A stretch of DNA of 64,000 nt from Piromyces finnis (taxonomy: Eukaryota > Neocallimastigomycota > Neocallimastigomycetes > Neocallimastigales > Neocallimastigaceae), in the NCBI GenBank assembly GCA_002104945.1, contig MCFH01000043.1, positions 414,763 to 478,762 of the forward strand, read 5' to 3'. Both the position numbers and the translations under genes were made by a program. Shown piece by piece: positions 26,472 to 38,429 of the stretch. The notes under the pieces were generated by a model. It was not told where the DNA came from. It did not search any database and worked only from the letters and a program-made list of their open reading frames with translations. Every line of letters begins with the position of its first letter. Position 1 is the stretch's first letter.

Positions 26472-27648
26472 CAACAACAACAACAGATAATAATAACAAA
26501 AGCAATAATGCAATGATAATAAAAATAATAGATTAACTGTTAAAGAGAATAGAAAAGTAAATAATGTATAAATTTTTTTTTTTTGTTAACAAAGGTAAAG
26601 AAAGGTATAAATAGTAAATATTAGTCCACTTTAAATAAATAATATGTTAAGTAAATAATCCACATAAATAAAAAGATTATTAAATTTTTTTAATAATTAT
26701 TAATGACCAAAATATCAATTGCTTATTTATCCATTTTATTGTAATTTTTGACAATCCTATATTATAGATGTGTCAAAAATTTATTTTTAATATTTATTTC
26801 CTTTTTAAAAAAGCGGGTATCTCTTATGATAGTAATTTAAATTGAAATGCTTTTGTTGATACATTTTAAAAAATATTACCTTTCTTAGGTATAAAAAACT
26901 TTTTTAATATTAATTTAAAAGGTAGTTTTCATTTTTCATAATGTAATTTTTTTTTGCTTTGTTCTCTTGTTATTTCATTTTTTATGCATTTTTGATGTGG
27001 GTGATATTTTAACTTTTATTTTTACAGAATACATTAATATTCCATTTTTTTTTTACATTTACAGAAAATTTATAATGTAACATTTTTAATAGAATCAATG
27101 TATTTTAATATATTCTATAATATAATGAATTATATTATTTATATAAATTATCTAAATATAGACATTATATATAAAATATTTTTTGCACCACTCATAAAAT
27201 AAACTTTAAATACTAATTAATTAAAAATTAATTCAAAGAAAAGTAACGTTGTGCAAGTGACACATTAATTTATTCACGAGTACAAAAAAAAGTTAAAATA
27301 AATAGTAAAGTTGAAATGGTTCAAATGGACATTGGATGTTAAAATTAATATAAATTTACTAAAAATGACTTAATTAAATTTGTTATTGAAAATTTAAATT
27401 TAAGCAAAATGGTTTTAATTGAAATATGTATATTTATTATATATTATATTTCATGTTAAAGGCATTCGTTTTATAACAAGAAAAAAAAAATTAAAAAATA
27501 CATTCAATTAATGCCATATCATATTAAAGAAATCATGCATGGTAAATGCATTGATGTTTTTTTTCTTTAAGTTCATTTTTTGTATTTTTAATCTTAAAGC
27601 AATAATTCTACTAACAATAATAAAAATTACTTTTAAAATATTTCTTTT

Positions 27649-27769
27649 CAATATATTTACTAATCACTAGGTTCTTTTTTTTTTCATTTCAATATATTTA
27701 CTAATCACTAGGTTCTTTTTTTTTCATTTCAATATATTTACTAATCACTAGGTTCTTTTTTTTTCATTT
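27649..27769 (+). repeat. Three tandem copies of a 40-41 bp unit
   Basis: Each unit begins CAATATATTTACTAATCACT and ends in AGGTTC, a T run and CATTT. Copies start at 27649, 27690 and 27730, with a partial fourth at 27770. They differ only in T-run length, so duplication must be recent. Confidence 0.97.
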
Positions 27770-30700
27770 CAATAGAGACAATACAATTTAACCATTTAAT
27801 ATAATATATAGATTTTACAATTCTATAATTTCTATTTTAAAAATAGAGTTTTAAAATTTTTATGTCATAACTTTAACAACCTTTTTATATTAAAAATACT
27901 TTAATAATTGCCACATTTTTTTAAGGTTAGCATAATGAAATATTTATATATAGTTGAATCATAGGAATACTTATTAATACATATTATAATCCTATTCTAT
28001 TTTTTTTAAAAAATAAAAGTACATTTTTTAAAAAAAGATAAATCAGTCATTTAGGTTATTAAAGAAAAAATTTTATTTATATTTCATAATATTAAATATT
28101 TATTATTAATGAAGAGTTATTAAATTTTACTAGTAAAAATTAATAATATAGTGTATATATAATATATAATTCTTTTTTTTTTTTTTTTTTTTTTATTATT
28201 AGAAAAAAATTACTATGGTCAGTATTTGACTATTTTATCTCTCTGAATAATTTATTAATATTTTAATTGTACTATTAGAAAATAGATTTAATAATATTAT
28301 AATAAATTAGATTTTCAAATTTTATATTAAATGTGATATTTTTTAAAAATTCATTTAACATAATTTGTGTAACATCTAAAAAAGGTATAATTAAAATATT
28401 TTAAGTTATTAAAATTACTTTATTTGGTAAGATTTACTTCATTGCTATCAAATATGGTAATATTAAAAACTCCTATAATTTTTTAAAAAAAGTTTAATCA
28501 AATTACCAAATTTAGTAACAAACTTTTGCATTTGTAACAACTACCCACAATTAATAGATTTATAGTTAATATTACTAATCTAAAAATAATTTTATTATTA
28601 TAGAGTATTTGTGAATATAACCATATATTTTATTACAATAGAAAGAATACATTTCAATTTCAACATTGAATGAATTTATTTAGCATTTTTTAATTTTGTG
28701 GTAAAAAGGATCATTTATTTTGAAATTTATAAATTTGGATTAAAAATACTTTTAAAATTAATGTTCCATTTATTTTACAAATATATTTACATTATAATTC
28801 TGATATATTTATTTATAAAAAGACATAATATATTAAATATTTAAAATAAATATGTTCTATTGCTATTTTAATATACTTCAATATAGTAATTCTAAGTATA
28901 ATGATTTCTTTTTCTATAGATTTAATATTATTGATAGTAAATTAATTTCACCCAATCAACTGAGTATTCCATGTGCCACAACGACGCCTTGAATAAAATT
29001 TTTAAAAAAAGTTAAATACTATAAAGGATTATTCCTGTAGTTTTTTATATTAATAATATATTATTTCATCTAATAAATTAAAATTTATAATATAAACATA
29101 TTACAAGGTATTGTTTATAAATTAAAATAATAAATAATTTAATTAAAATAGTATATTAACTTTATAATGATTATATAAAGTACTATATAATATATATAAT
29201 TACCATTAAAATTTTTTCATAGGAAATTTTTATATATATAAATCTATTTTATATTTTCCACATAAAAATTAAGCTAAACTTATTTATATATTAATATATT
29301 AAATTACATAATATAGTTGAATCATAATATAGGAATAAATTAAAAATATTATAAATTAATATATTTATTTTAAATTAAACGGTAAATTTATAATAAAAAC
29401 ATACTTTTTTAAAATTTATCTATTATATTATTAAAATGTAACATTAAATTATTAATAATAAACTTTGTTAATATATTCATTCCTTTATTTTTTATATTAT
29501 TTAATATATTATGGATATTAATAGTAATTTAATTTATTTTAATAGTTGCGAACCACCAATTTATTGCATTCTATTTTATAGATGAAAAAAAATAAAAATT
29601 TATATTGATTTTTATAAGCAACTATATTTTAATATACTATATATTATATATTAAAATATATTATACAATATATTATGCAAGTACATAAAACTAAAAAAGA
29701 GTACAAACTTTTTATTAGTAATGTAACATGAAAATTTTATTTATCGTGGTTGTTTTTTCCTAACCTCCATTATTTATAAACATTATCTATATTAATTTTA
29801 GCGTTGTTTTTTTTTTTTATATTTTTTTAAATTGAATTATTGTAAAATAAATATTATAAAATAAGGTTAGACCAAACAACACAAAAATTTTATTTATTTT
29901 TTTTTTTGTCATAAAGAATACATATCTATTATTTTTTCTTTTTTTCTTTTCTTTTTTTTTTTTTCTTCTTCATTAATTATTTATTTGTATTGATAATTAT
30001 TAATAATAGTTTATAGTTTTTTTTATTATAAAAAAAAAAAGAGAATATAATAATAAAATTTAGAAAAGAAACACCAGAGTACTTTTTCTCTTTATTATTT
30101 TTAAACTATTAATAAAAAAATAATAAAAGTAGAAAAAAGGAAATATTTTACTTTTCCCTCTTTATTACACCTAAAAAAACAAGTATTTTTTTATAAAAAA
30201 ATTATTAAAAATTTTTATTAAAGTAACCATCCCATAATTTAGAGTATACTTTACTCTATCTTTTAAAAAGTTTAATATTTGTAATAACAGCACAATAATA
30301 TAAATCAAACTTTTTAATTTTTAGAGAAAGTAATAGAGATTAACGTAAATATCTATATTTTAATATTTTTATTTTTTATAAATCATTAAAAATGAAAAAA
30401 ATGTTAAAGGATTTAAGGATAAAAAAAAAATAATCAGGATAAAATATTTAAGAAAATACTAAAAAAAAAAAAAAAAAGAAATAATAGAATAGAATAAAAC
30501 TAGATGAAATAAAGAAAGTTAAAGAACAATAGCAAAAAAATAAAAATAGTATTAAAGAAAAGTAGTTTACTTATTTTTAGTTAGTTTGAAAAATAAAAAG
30601 TATATAAAGTCTTTTTTTAAATTTTAATTATTTTATAAAATAAAAAAAATAAAAGATTAAAAAATAAGAAAAGATAGTAATATTAATAAAAGGACGTTAT

Positions 30701-30885
30701 AGATAGAGCATTAATGAAATAACATAGTAGATAGTAATTATCAAATTAATATTAATATTCCTTAACTATGTATATAAATATTTGTAATATTTAATAACAG
30801 GCAATTAAGTTATAAAAAAAGTTTGATAAAAAAATAAATAATATAATTATATATATATAAAACTATCTTAAAAACATATAAAAAA

Positions 30886-33193
30886 ATGATTTCAGTTGCA
30901 AGAAAAGATGTTAATACTTTATCCTCAAATACTTTATCAAATAATTTATTAGATAATAATACCACCACAATGACTACAACCGAACAAAAAATAGAACCAT
31001 TTGCATACCAAACCAGTACCATTCCTGAGGTAAAGAATGATTTAAAAAAGGATGGTGAAAAGGATAGTGAAAGTGACATTAAACCAAATGTTAATAGAAA
31101 GAGAAGCAGAGCTACTCCAGAACAATTAGCCATTTTAGAAGCTACTTTTGAAAAGAATACTTCACCAAATAGCAAGCTTCGTGAAGTATTGGCAGAAAAA
31201 GTTCATATGTCTGAACGTTCTATTCAAATCTGGTTCCAAAACCGTCGTGCAAAGGTAAAGAATACTCAAAAGCGTAATCAACAAGCTGCTTTCCAAGACC
31301 AACTCTTTAAGAGTCAATTCTATTTACAATATCCAGGAGGTGGTATGTACGGAGGTTATCAACCATATAGTCAACCAATATATCAACCAGGAATGCCAGG
31401 AAAAATTATTAATCGTTCAAAGAGTATTGATGCTACCAATATGTATGGACAATCATTAAATACAGTACCAGAAGGTAGTATTGCTAATCCAATAATGGGA
31501 GGTATTGGCTATGCTACTGCTGGTCAAACGCACACTCACACTGTTCAAGAAATAGCTCCAGCACCAACATTAACTCCAAGTGTAGAAAAGAATTACTACA
31601 ACTTTACAAATAAGGCATTAGTTATTGGTACATGGAGAAGAATATTTATACCAGGAGAAAATGATAGTTTAAGATGTTGTTTCAGTATTGTTGATAAAAA
31701 AATTAGATGGATAATTAAGGAACAAAATATACGTTTCAAAGTAGTAAGTAAAAACATGAAATTATTTTAATTTTTTTTTTTTAATTTATTAAAAATTTAA
31801 AAATACGAATGGCGTTTTTATTATTTAATTTAAAAAATTTTTTTGATAATTATATTAAAAAAAAAAAAATGAATGTATTTTTGTCTGATTTTAAAATATG
31901 AATGGTGTTTTTATTAATTTTATTGAAGAAATACGGATTAATAATGATTGAAAAATTATGAATTATTCTTTTATTAATTTATTAAAAAAAAAAATATTAA
32001 TTTTATGTATATAGGAATTCCCATTCTCATCTATTGGTCAAATAGTATTGGAACCATACAATAATACCGTTAGTACTGGTAAATTATCAATTAATCTTAT
32101 TAAAAGCCCAACATTCTGGATGGAAACCAATGGTCCAACTAACCCAGTATGGAGTATGAGTGGTGATTTCACTGAAAATCAACAAGCATCAAAAGTTTAT
32201 AAACACGTTATTGAAGGTGATTATACTCATTTAAAGGTTGAAGTTTCATCTATTATTCGTAGTTCAATAGATTTACAACAACTTTGTCGTATCGTATCTC
32301 CATCTGAATTATTATATCAACAACAAACAAATCATTTCCAAAGACGTCAATCATGCCCAGCTGGTCTTATATTTAATCCAAATAATCAATATATGACTGG
32401 AGGTAGACGTTTATCTATTCCAGCCAATACCAGTCTCATGACGATACCACAAAATGTTGTTGTCTCTGGTGGTGTTCCAATGGTACAACCACAAATGATT
32501 GATACCACCTCTCAAATGCTTCAAAATGCAGCTGTAAATCCACTAGCTAAGCCATCTACTATTGGAAATACCTTTGTTACTGCTGCCGCTGCTGCCCAAC
32601 CTCTTGTTCAAAAGATGCAATTAACCTCACCTGTTCAACAAAGTACCGTCACAGCAGCAGGTGCTACAGATGCTCAATTACAAAGTGCTACTGCTGCTGT
32701 TGCTGTCACTCTTCCAACTTCAATAAATACTAATACTATTTCACTATCACCAACCGAAACCACAAAAACCACAATTCCAGTTGGAGCTAGTCCGGTTGCT
32801 CCATTAAATACTGCGACTGAGAATACTATCCAATCTGCTGTTCCAGCTGCTACCACAACATTAGCAAATACTAATGTTATTAGTCCATTAGCCTTAAATA
32901 GTACTGCATCTTCTCTAACTGCAACCAATAATCTTTCAACAGCACAATCCATTACTAAGAGTGGAGGCTTTATCATGGACAATTTAAATATAATGAATGG
33001 CGCTCAATTAGCTGATTCTTCAACGAACGTTTTAAACTTTATAAATACTGAAAGTACAGATAGTACCTTGGTTGATAATTCACTTACTTCCTTGGGAAGT
33101 AATTTATCTTTAACAGGTACAGATGCTTCAACCTTTGAATTAAATGGTTTTGACGAACAATTCATTTTAAATTTAGATAAAAACTTTATGTAA
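30886..33193 (+). CDS. Homeodomain transcription factor
   Basis: Two exons, 30886-31743 and 32015-33193, joined in phase 0; 678 aa. The homeodomain is about residues 70-129: RKRSRATPEQLAILEATF, helix 2 LREVLAEKVHMSE, and recognition helix IQIWFQNRRAKVKN with all invariant residues (W116, F117, N119, R121). It is preceded by an acidic, polar N-terminus. Downstream, about 245-345, lies a second conserved-looking region (GTWRRIFIP, LRCCFSIVDKKIRWII, IRFKVEFPFSSIGQIVLEP) seen next to homeodomains in other fungal factors of the Phx1/Pah1 sort; the intron interrupts it at FKV/EFP. The C-terminal half is Ala/Thr/Ser/Gln-rich and ends acidic (NGFDEQFILNLDKNFM), a plausible activation region. Nuclear DNA binding is certain by family; targets are unknown. 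Confidence 0.95.
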
Positions 33194-33989
33194 ATAGGTG
33201 AATAATAATAAATATAGCCATCATCCTTTTTTTTTTTTATTTTAATTTAATTTTATTTTGATTACCCTTTGACATATAAATCATAAGAAAAAAAACATCA
33301 CAATCAACCTCTCCATGATCACCTCCACCCACTACCATTTCAAAATTAACAGGTGTCATTATTATAAATAATTACTATTATATAAATAAACTACAATTTC
33401 ATAAATATCTTTAAAATTTTCTTTAGTAAAAATAATTTTTTTAAAACAAAATTTATTAATTTAATATAATCAACAAATTACATCCATAATAATAATAATA
33501 TATATTTATTTTTTTTTTTTTAAAAAAAAAAGAACAGTAAAATCAAAAATTAATGCTATCCAACAACATTTTTTTTTTTTTAACAAAAAGAGAGAAAAGT
33601 ATTTATTTTTAAATGTAATTCAATAATAATAATAAAAGTATCTAATTAATTTATAAAAATTCAACCACTACCACAAGATTTTTTAAAAAAATCTTTATTT
33701 TTATATTTTATAATTAATACAACACCCATTGTAAAAATGTATTCTTTTAATAATTGAAAAAAAAAAAAAGTATTTTAAAATATATGTCAATTTATTTATT
33801 AATATGTATATTAAAAAATACTTTAACTTTTTATTTTTCTTTTTTTTTTTTTTTTATAATAGTAAAAAAATAATAATTAATAAAAAAAAATAAAAAAAAA
33901 AAAAAAAAAAAAATTAATACAATAGTGTGTATTCTAGTATTCTATATATTCTATTGAAACGTGTATTTTTTAAGATCTTTATAATAAAT

Positions 33990-34090
33990 TCTGCCGGGGA
34001 CCAACAACACCACCATTGCTTGACCTGTAATTTTTTAAAATTCCCTGGTAAAAACCCTGATAGAATAAAATTAAAATTTATTCAGGTTAT
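33990..34090 (+). other. G/C-richer patch with short open frame, possible gene relic
   Basis: The patch begins CTGCCGGGGACCAACAACAC and one plus frame reads NSAGDQQHHHCLTC followed by NFLKFPGKNPDRIK. The CxxC and the following Phe-Pro-Gly and basic residues recall a zinc-finger remnant such as the BED type, but a closing His is missing. No splice context or start was found, and codons such as GCC GGG GAC are unlike the neighbours. It could be a transposon fragment or chance. Confidence 0.25.
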
Positions 34091-36220
34091 AATATAATAC
34101 ATTCTATGTGAGGTGTATTTTACAATGTTTTATATAAATAATTATTTTAATTCATGTCCAAAAAATAATGATTTTTATCATGATTACCTACTTGTTAAAA
34201 AATAAAGAAATTTTAAATATAAAAAAAAAAAAAAAACTTTAAAAAGTTTGATATTTTTATTTTTTTATTTGTTTTGTATTTTTGCATTTGCATTATAGGT
34301 CTTTTTAAACGATTAAAATTTTTTTTATTTATATATAAATGAGTTGTAGTTTTTTTCTTTCCTTTACTTTTTCTTATTATGAAAAGAATGAAACACTTTT
34401 GTTATAATGAAATAAAAAAAAAAAAAACTTAAAACTTCCCCCATTCCTAAAACTTTCCTATTACTTTTGGTGGTGGTGGTCAACAAAATGTGGTTACAAA
34501 ATTTTTTCTTTTTTCTTTTTGCCATATAAAAAAAAAAGAAATACAATTCATTTACATAATGTATACATTAAAACTTGTTTCTGTCCTGTGTGTAGTCTGT
34601 TGTCATATATAATTATAAATATATTAACAATACTATTGAGCCAATTGTAATTAAAAGGAGAATATTTATTATCATATATTTACTTTATTCATTTATTTAA
34701 TCTGTATATAAAATAAAGTTATCTATTATAATCTAATATATTAACCTTTGATAAAATAAACTATTATATATTAAAATAGTATTGCAATATATAGGTTCAA
34801 CATTTTATATACAGTTCATAGGGTTGATTTAAAAATCCTATTTAAATACTAATATATTTAAACTATATATTATTATTTATATCGATTTATATCTATTGAC
34901 AGCCATAATTATATTATCACATATATAATAGTACATATTTATTGGCTAGTCTTTATCAATCATCCCTTTATAAAATTTTATTATCAAAATTTTTTTGACA
35001 GTCTAAAGGATTAGAAGAAGAATTTCCTTTTTTAATTATAATTTTTTTAAAAAGTGATTTCTATCTGGATAATAAAAAAAAAAAAGAATTATCTTTTTTT
35101 ATCAGGTAAAAAGGTAAAAAAAAACGGTTTTAATCGTTGAAAGTGGTGGTAAGTAAATTTGAAAATTTATAAAAAAATTGTTTTTTTTTTTCTTTAAAAA
35201 AACTCATTTTAAAAAAGAATTTTAAATATTAGTTTCCATTTAATCTTAAAAAATTTAAAAAAAAATTTAATTTTTAAAATTTAAAAAAAAAAAAAAATTA
35301 AAAATTATTAAAAATTTATTTTAATTATTAAATCATTTTTTTTTATTATTAATAAAATTTCAATGGATATAAATAATATAAATATATAATTATTTGTGCT
35401 TTTTTTTTTTTTTTTTTTTTTTTATTTTATTATATTTCTAAAATAATTAATTATTATTTAAAAATAATAGTTTTTTTTTAATTTATTTAATGTTATTCCT
35501 ATAAAAGTTTCAATGATAATAATATAAGAAGAAGGGTTGTTTCTCTAACCTATAAAATATATAAAAGGTAAATATAAATAATATTATTTTTATTATTACT
35601 CTTAATAAAATTCAATTCGATATATCAAAAAATATTATATATAATATCATAACAGTTATCGTTTTATTAAAATAGCATAATTTCTTTAAAACAATCATTA
35701 TATAATAAAATATTTATATATATTATAAATTTATTATCGTTATTATTATTATATTATTATAATAAATTATTTTTATTTTTTTTATAATGAGAAAAAAAAA
35801 AATAAAAGATATCAAATAAACTTACCCCTTTTTTTATATATATTTAAATATAGGAAATATATAATATCATGAAAATATCATAATAATAAATTATTTTTTT
35901 TAAAAAAAAAAAAAAAAAAACAAAAACAAATATGCAAAAGAATACCATATTATTGAAAGAAAAAAGAATTTAATTTCAACTGAAATTTAATAAATATCTA
36001 TTAAGCAAAATACCATTCTATTTATTTAAATATATTATCGATACAACTATTTTAATATAATTTAAAAAATAAATATACAATAATATATAAAAATTATTTA
36101 TTAATATTGAAAACCTTCCCATACCTATTTAATATTTATTATCCAAAAAAAAGAGATAAACTTAATTTAAAAGCAATCTAAAAAAAACTTTTTAAAAATC
36201 ATAAAATAATCAATACTCTA

Positions 36221-36335
36221 TAAAATAATCGATATTTTTTTTTAAAACAAATTTAAATATATAATACATAATATTATAAAATAATCAATATTTTTTTTTA
36301 AAAAACAAATTTAAATATATAATACTTAATATAAT
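36221..36335 (+). repeat. Tandem duplication in leader of F-box gene
   Basis: Two copies of a unit of about 57 bases, each with TATAAAATAATC, a T run, AAACAAATTTAAATATATAA and TAC. The second copy ends about 12 bases before the ATG, so the duplication lies in the predicted promoter or 5' leader. Confidence 0.9.
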
Positions 36336-36346
36336 ACTAAAGAAAA

Positions 36347-37141
36347 ATGTCTTCCAGTACTACTACAAGTTGTGATCCTTTTGAAGTTTTAAATGTTAGG
36401 ATTAAGGGTGCTCCACGTACCTATACCATTATTCATCATATTCTTTATGAATTTACCCCACGTGAACTTGCTAAATTAGAAAGAGTTAGTAAAAGTTGGA
36501 ATAAATTTATTAATTCAGATACCGAACTTTGGTGGAATAAATGGATGACTTTAGTATGGGGTCAAAAGAATATAGTTGGTGCCTCCCCAGCTCCAAAATT
36601 ATCAGAAGCTAATTTAAAAGATTTAGCTCATCTTCAAAGCCAATTAACATTCTCTGAATTAAATTCCTCCTCCACTTTAAATCTTTCAGATACCGATGCT
36701 ATTAGTGATAGCATGAGTTATAGTAGTTCTGTTATCACTTTAACTGATGTTTCTACTTGTGGAGAAAGTAACAGTATTGCTAAGAAAGCTAATAGTGTTT
36801 GTTCATTAAATACATCAAAAAAGATTTCAAGATCGGAAAAGAAGAGAGGTACAAAGGTTTGGAAGAAACTTACAATTGAAGAATACCGTAAACAAGAAGT
36901 TCGTAATGTATTTGTTACCTCTGATAATGAAGAATCTGATTCAGACAATACTGTTATAAATCAAGATAAAACATCCTCTTCTACTAGTAATGTTAGAGGA
37001 AAATTAACAACAGAAGAAAAAATTCAAGCTAGAGCTATGTATAAGAGTAATAGAGCTAAACCAAAATCTAAAAATTCATGGAGAACTTCATCTAATGTTT
37101 CAAAGGAATGGATGGCCTTTGAAGATTATTATAATGAGTAA
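36347..37141 (+). CDS. F-box-like protein
   Basis: Single-exon gene, 264 aa. Residues about 24-70 read as an F-box: YTIIHHILYEFTPRELAKLE then RVSKSWNKFINSDTELWWNK, with the usual L/I-x-x-I...L...L..V.+.W pattern. F-box proteins bind Skp1 and bring substrates to an SCF ubiquitin ligase. The remainder is Ser-rich and hydrophilic, with no WD40 or LRR substrate domain visible, and ends in a tidy conserved-looking tail (SKEWMAFEDYYNE). The substrate is unknown. The start is the first ATG after an A-rich leader and is followed by a high-quality domain. The F-box call is by pattern only. Confidence 0.75.
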   Translation: MSSSTTTSCDPFEVLNVRIKGAPRTYTIIHHILYEFTPRELAKLERVSKSWNKFINSDTELWWNKWMTLVWGQKNIVGASPAPKLSEANLKDLAHLQSQLTFSELNSSSTLNLSDTDAISDSMSYSSSVITLTDVSTCGESNSIAKKANSVCSLNTSKKISRSEKKRGTKVWKKLTIEEYRKQEVRNVFVTSDNEESDSDNTVINQDKTSSSTSNVRGKLTTEEKIQARAMYKSNRAKPKSKNSWRTSSNVSKEWMAFEDYYNE

Positions 37142-38429
37142 AAAAAAAAAAGGCATTTAGGAATTTATTTTTTCTTTTACCTTTTTAAAAAAATATTATC
37201 AACATATATAGTTTTTTTTTTTTTTTTTTTTAGTATATATAATAGATAAATTAATTATACTTTAAAATTATAGAGAATATATTATATAGTATAATGATTA
37301 ATTAGCACATAATTTTGAAAATTATGAAAAAAAAAAAGAGTAAATATTTTTTATCAACATTTTTTATTCATCATCCTTCTTTTTTATATATATAAATTAA
37401 TTTAATACAATGAATATAGGAATTTTTTTTTTTTTTAAAAAAAACAAAACAAAACAAAATAATTTTATTAATAATAATTCATTTTTTCATTTTCTTAAAA
37501 TTTATAATTATTCATAATTTAATCTCATTTCCCTATAAATAAAATAAAAATGAATTCTTTATTATTTCAAAAACAAAGAAATATTAAATTTAAATGATCA
37601 TCTATAAGAATGGAAAAGTTTTTTATTTTTGTAAAGAAAGAAAGAAAGAAAGAAAAAAAAAGAACAAATCCTTTGTGTAAAAAACTATACTAAATTTAGC
37701 GCCTTAAATGAAAAATTCTTTTCCTTTAAAAAAAAAAATTAACAATAAAAAGTTTTTTTTTGTGTGTTGTTATGTTTCTGATTAAGATTAAAATCTTTAC
37801 CAGTAAGGACTCTGGCCAAAAAAACCAAAAAAAAAATTAGAATATTTAGTAATTCATTATTGCAAACATAGCTAATGTCTTGTTGAAATGCCCTAATAAC
37901 AATTGTTAATAATAATTGTTAATATTAATTGTTAATAATAAATGATAATTATATAAACATGATATTTATATCTTTTTTTTTTTTTCATATAAAAACATTC
38001 TCATAATGAATATAAAATTTATATTAAAAAAAATTTTTTTTTTTCTTTTTTATAAAATTTGTTGTCCCATTGTCCATACCTATAAATTATATAATAATTG
38101 ACAAAAATATATTTTATCTTTTATAAAAGTAAAGTTCAATAATAATAATAATAATATTAAATAAAAGTTATGGTTAATAGAAAATAAAAAAAGTAACTAT
38201 TTCTAAAAGATAATTATAGTTTTAAAAGTATATCAAAAATTAATTCCGACTCTTTTTTTTTTATTATTATTATAATTTTTTGAAATTAAACCTAATCAAC
38301 AATCTATAATCCTAAAATAATAGTTTAAAATTCTTTTTTTAACTTTATCGAAAATATTTATTTATTTATTATTTCGATTCTCTCTTCAACCACTGCTTAT
38401 ACGTTATTTGTTATTAAAATAATAAGAAA
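37142..38429. other. Intergenic A/T-rich DNA
   Basis: Between two co-oriented genes. It contains T runs, a short GAAA array (about 37636-37652) and imperfect AATTGTTAATAATAATTG repeats near 37900-37935. No gene was recognised. Confidence 0.65.

Larger units (their letters stand above)
33194..36346. other. Intergenic region with one G/C-richer patch
   Basis: Mostly A/T runs. The first 200 bases have C-rich stretches that could be 3' UTR of the homeobox gene. A G/C-richer patch at about 33990-34065 stands out. The last 125 bases before the F-box gene are a duplicated unit. No full gene was recognised. Confidence 0.6.

Noticed and set aside
27649-27769. Three spaced repeats as a CRISPR-like array
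   Set aside because: The units are contiguous tandem copies with no variable spacers, in a eukaryotic genome.
30810-31175. Minus-strand open frame opposite the homeobox exon
   Set aside because: Shadow of the homeodomain-coding exon.
33990-34065. The G/C-richer patch as a tRNA or spliceosomal RNA
   Set aside because: No cloverleaf, T-loop consensus or snRNA signature could be found on either strand.
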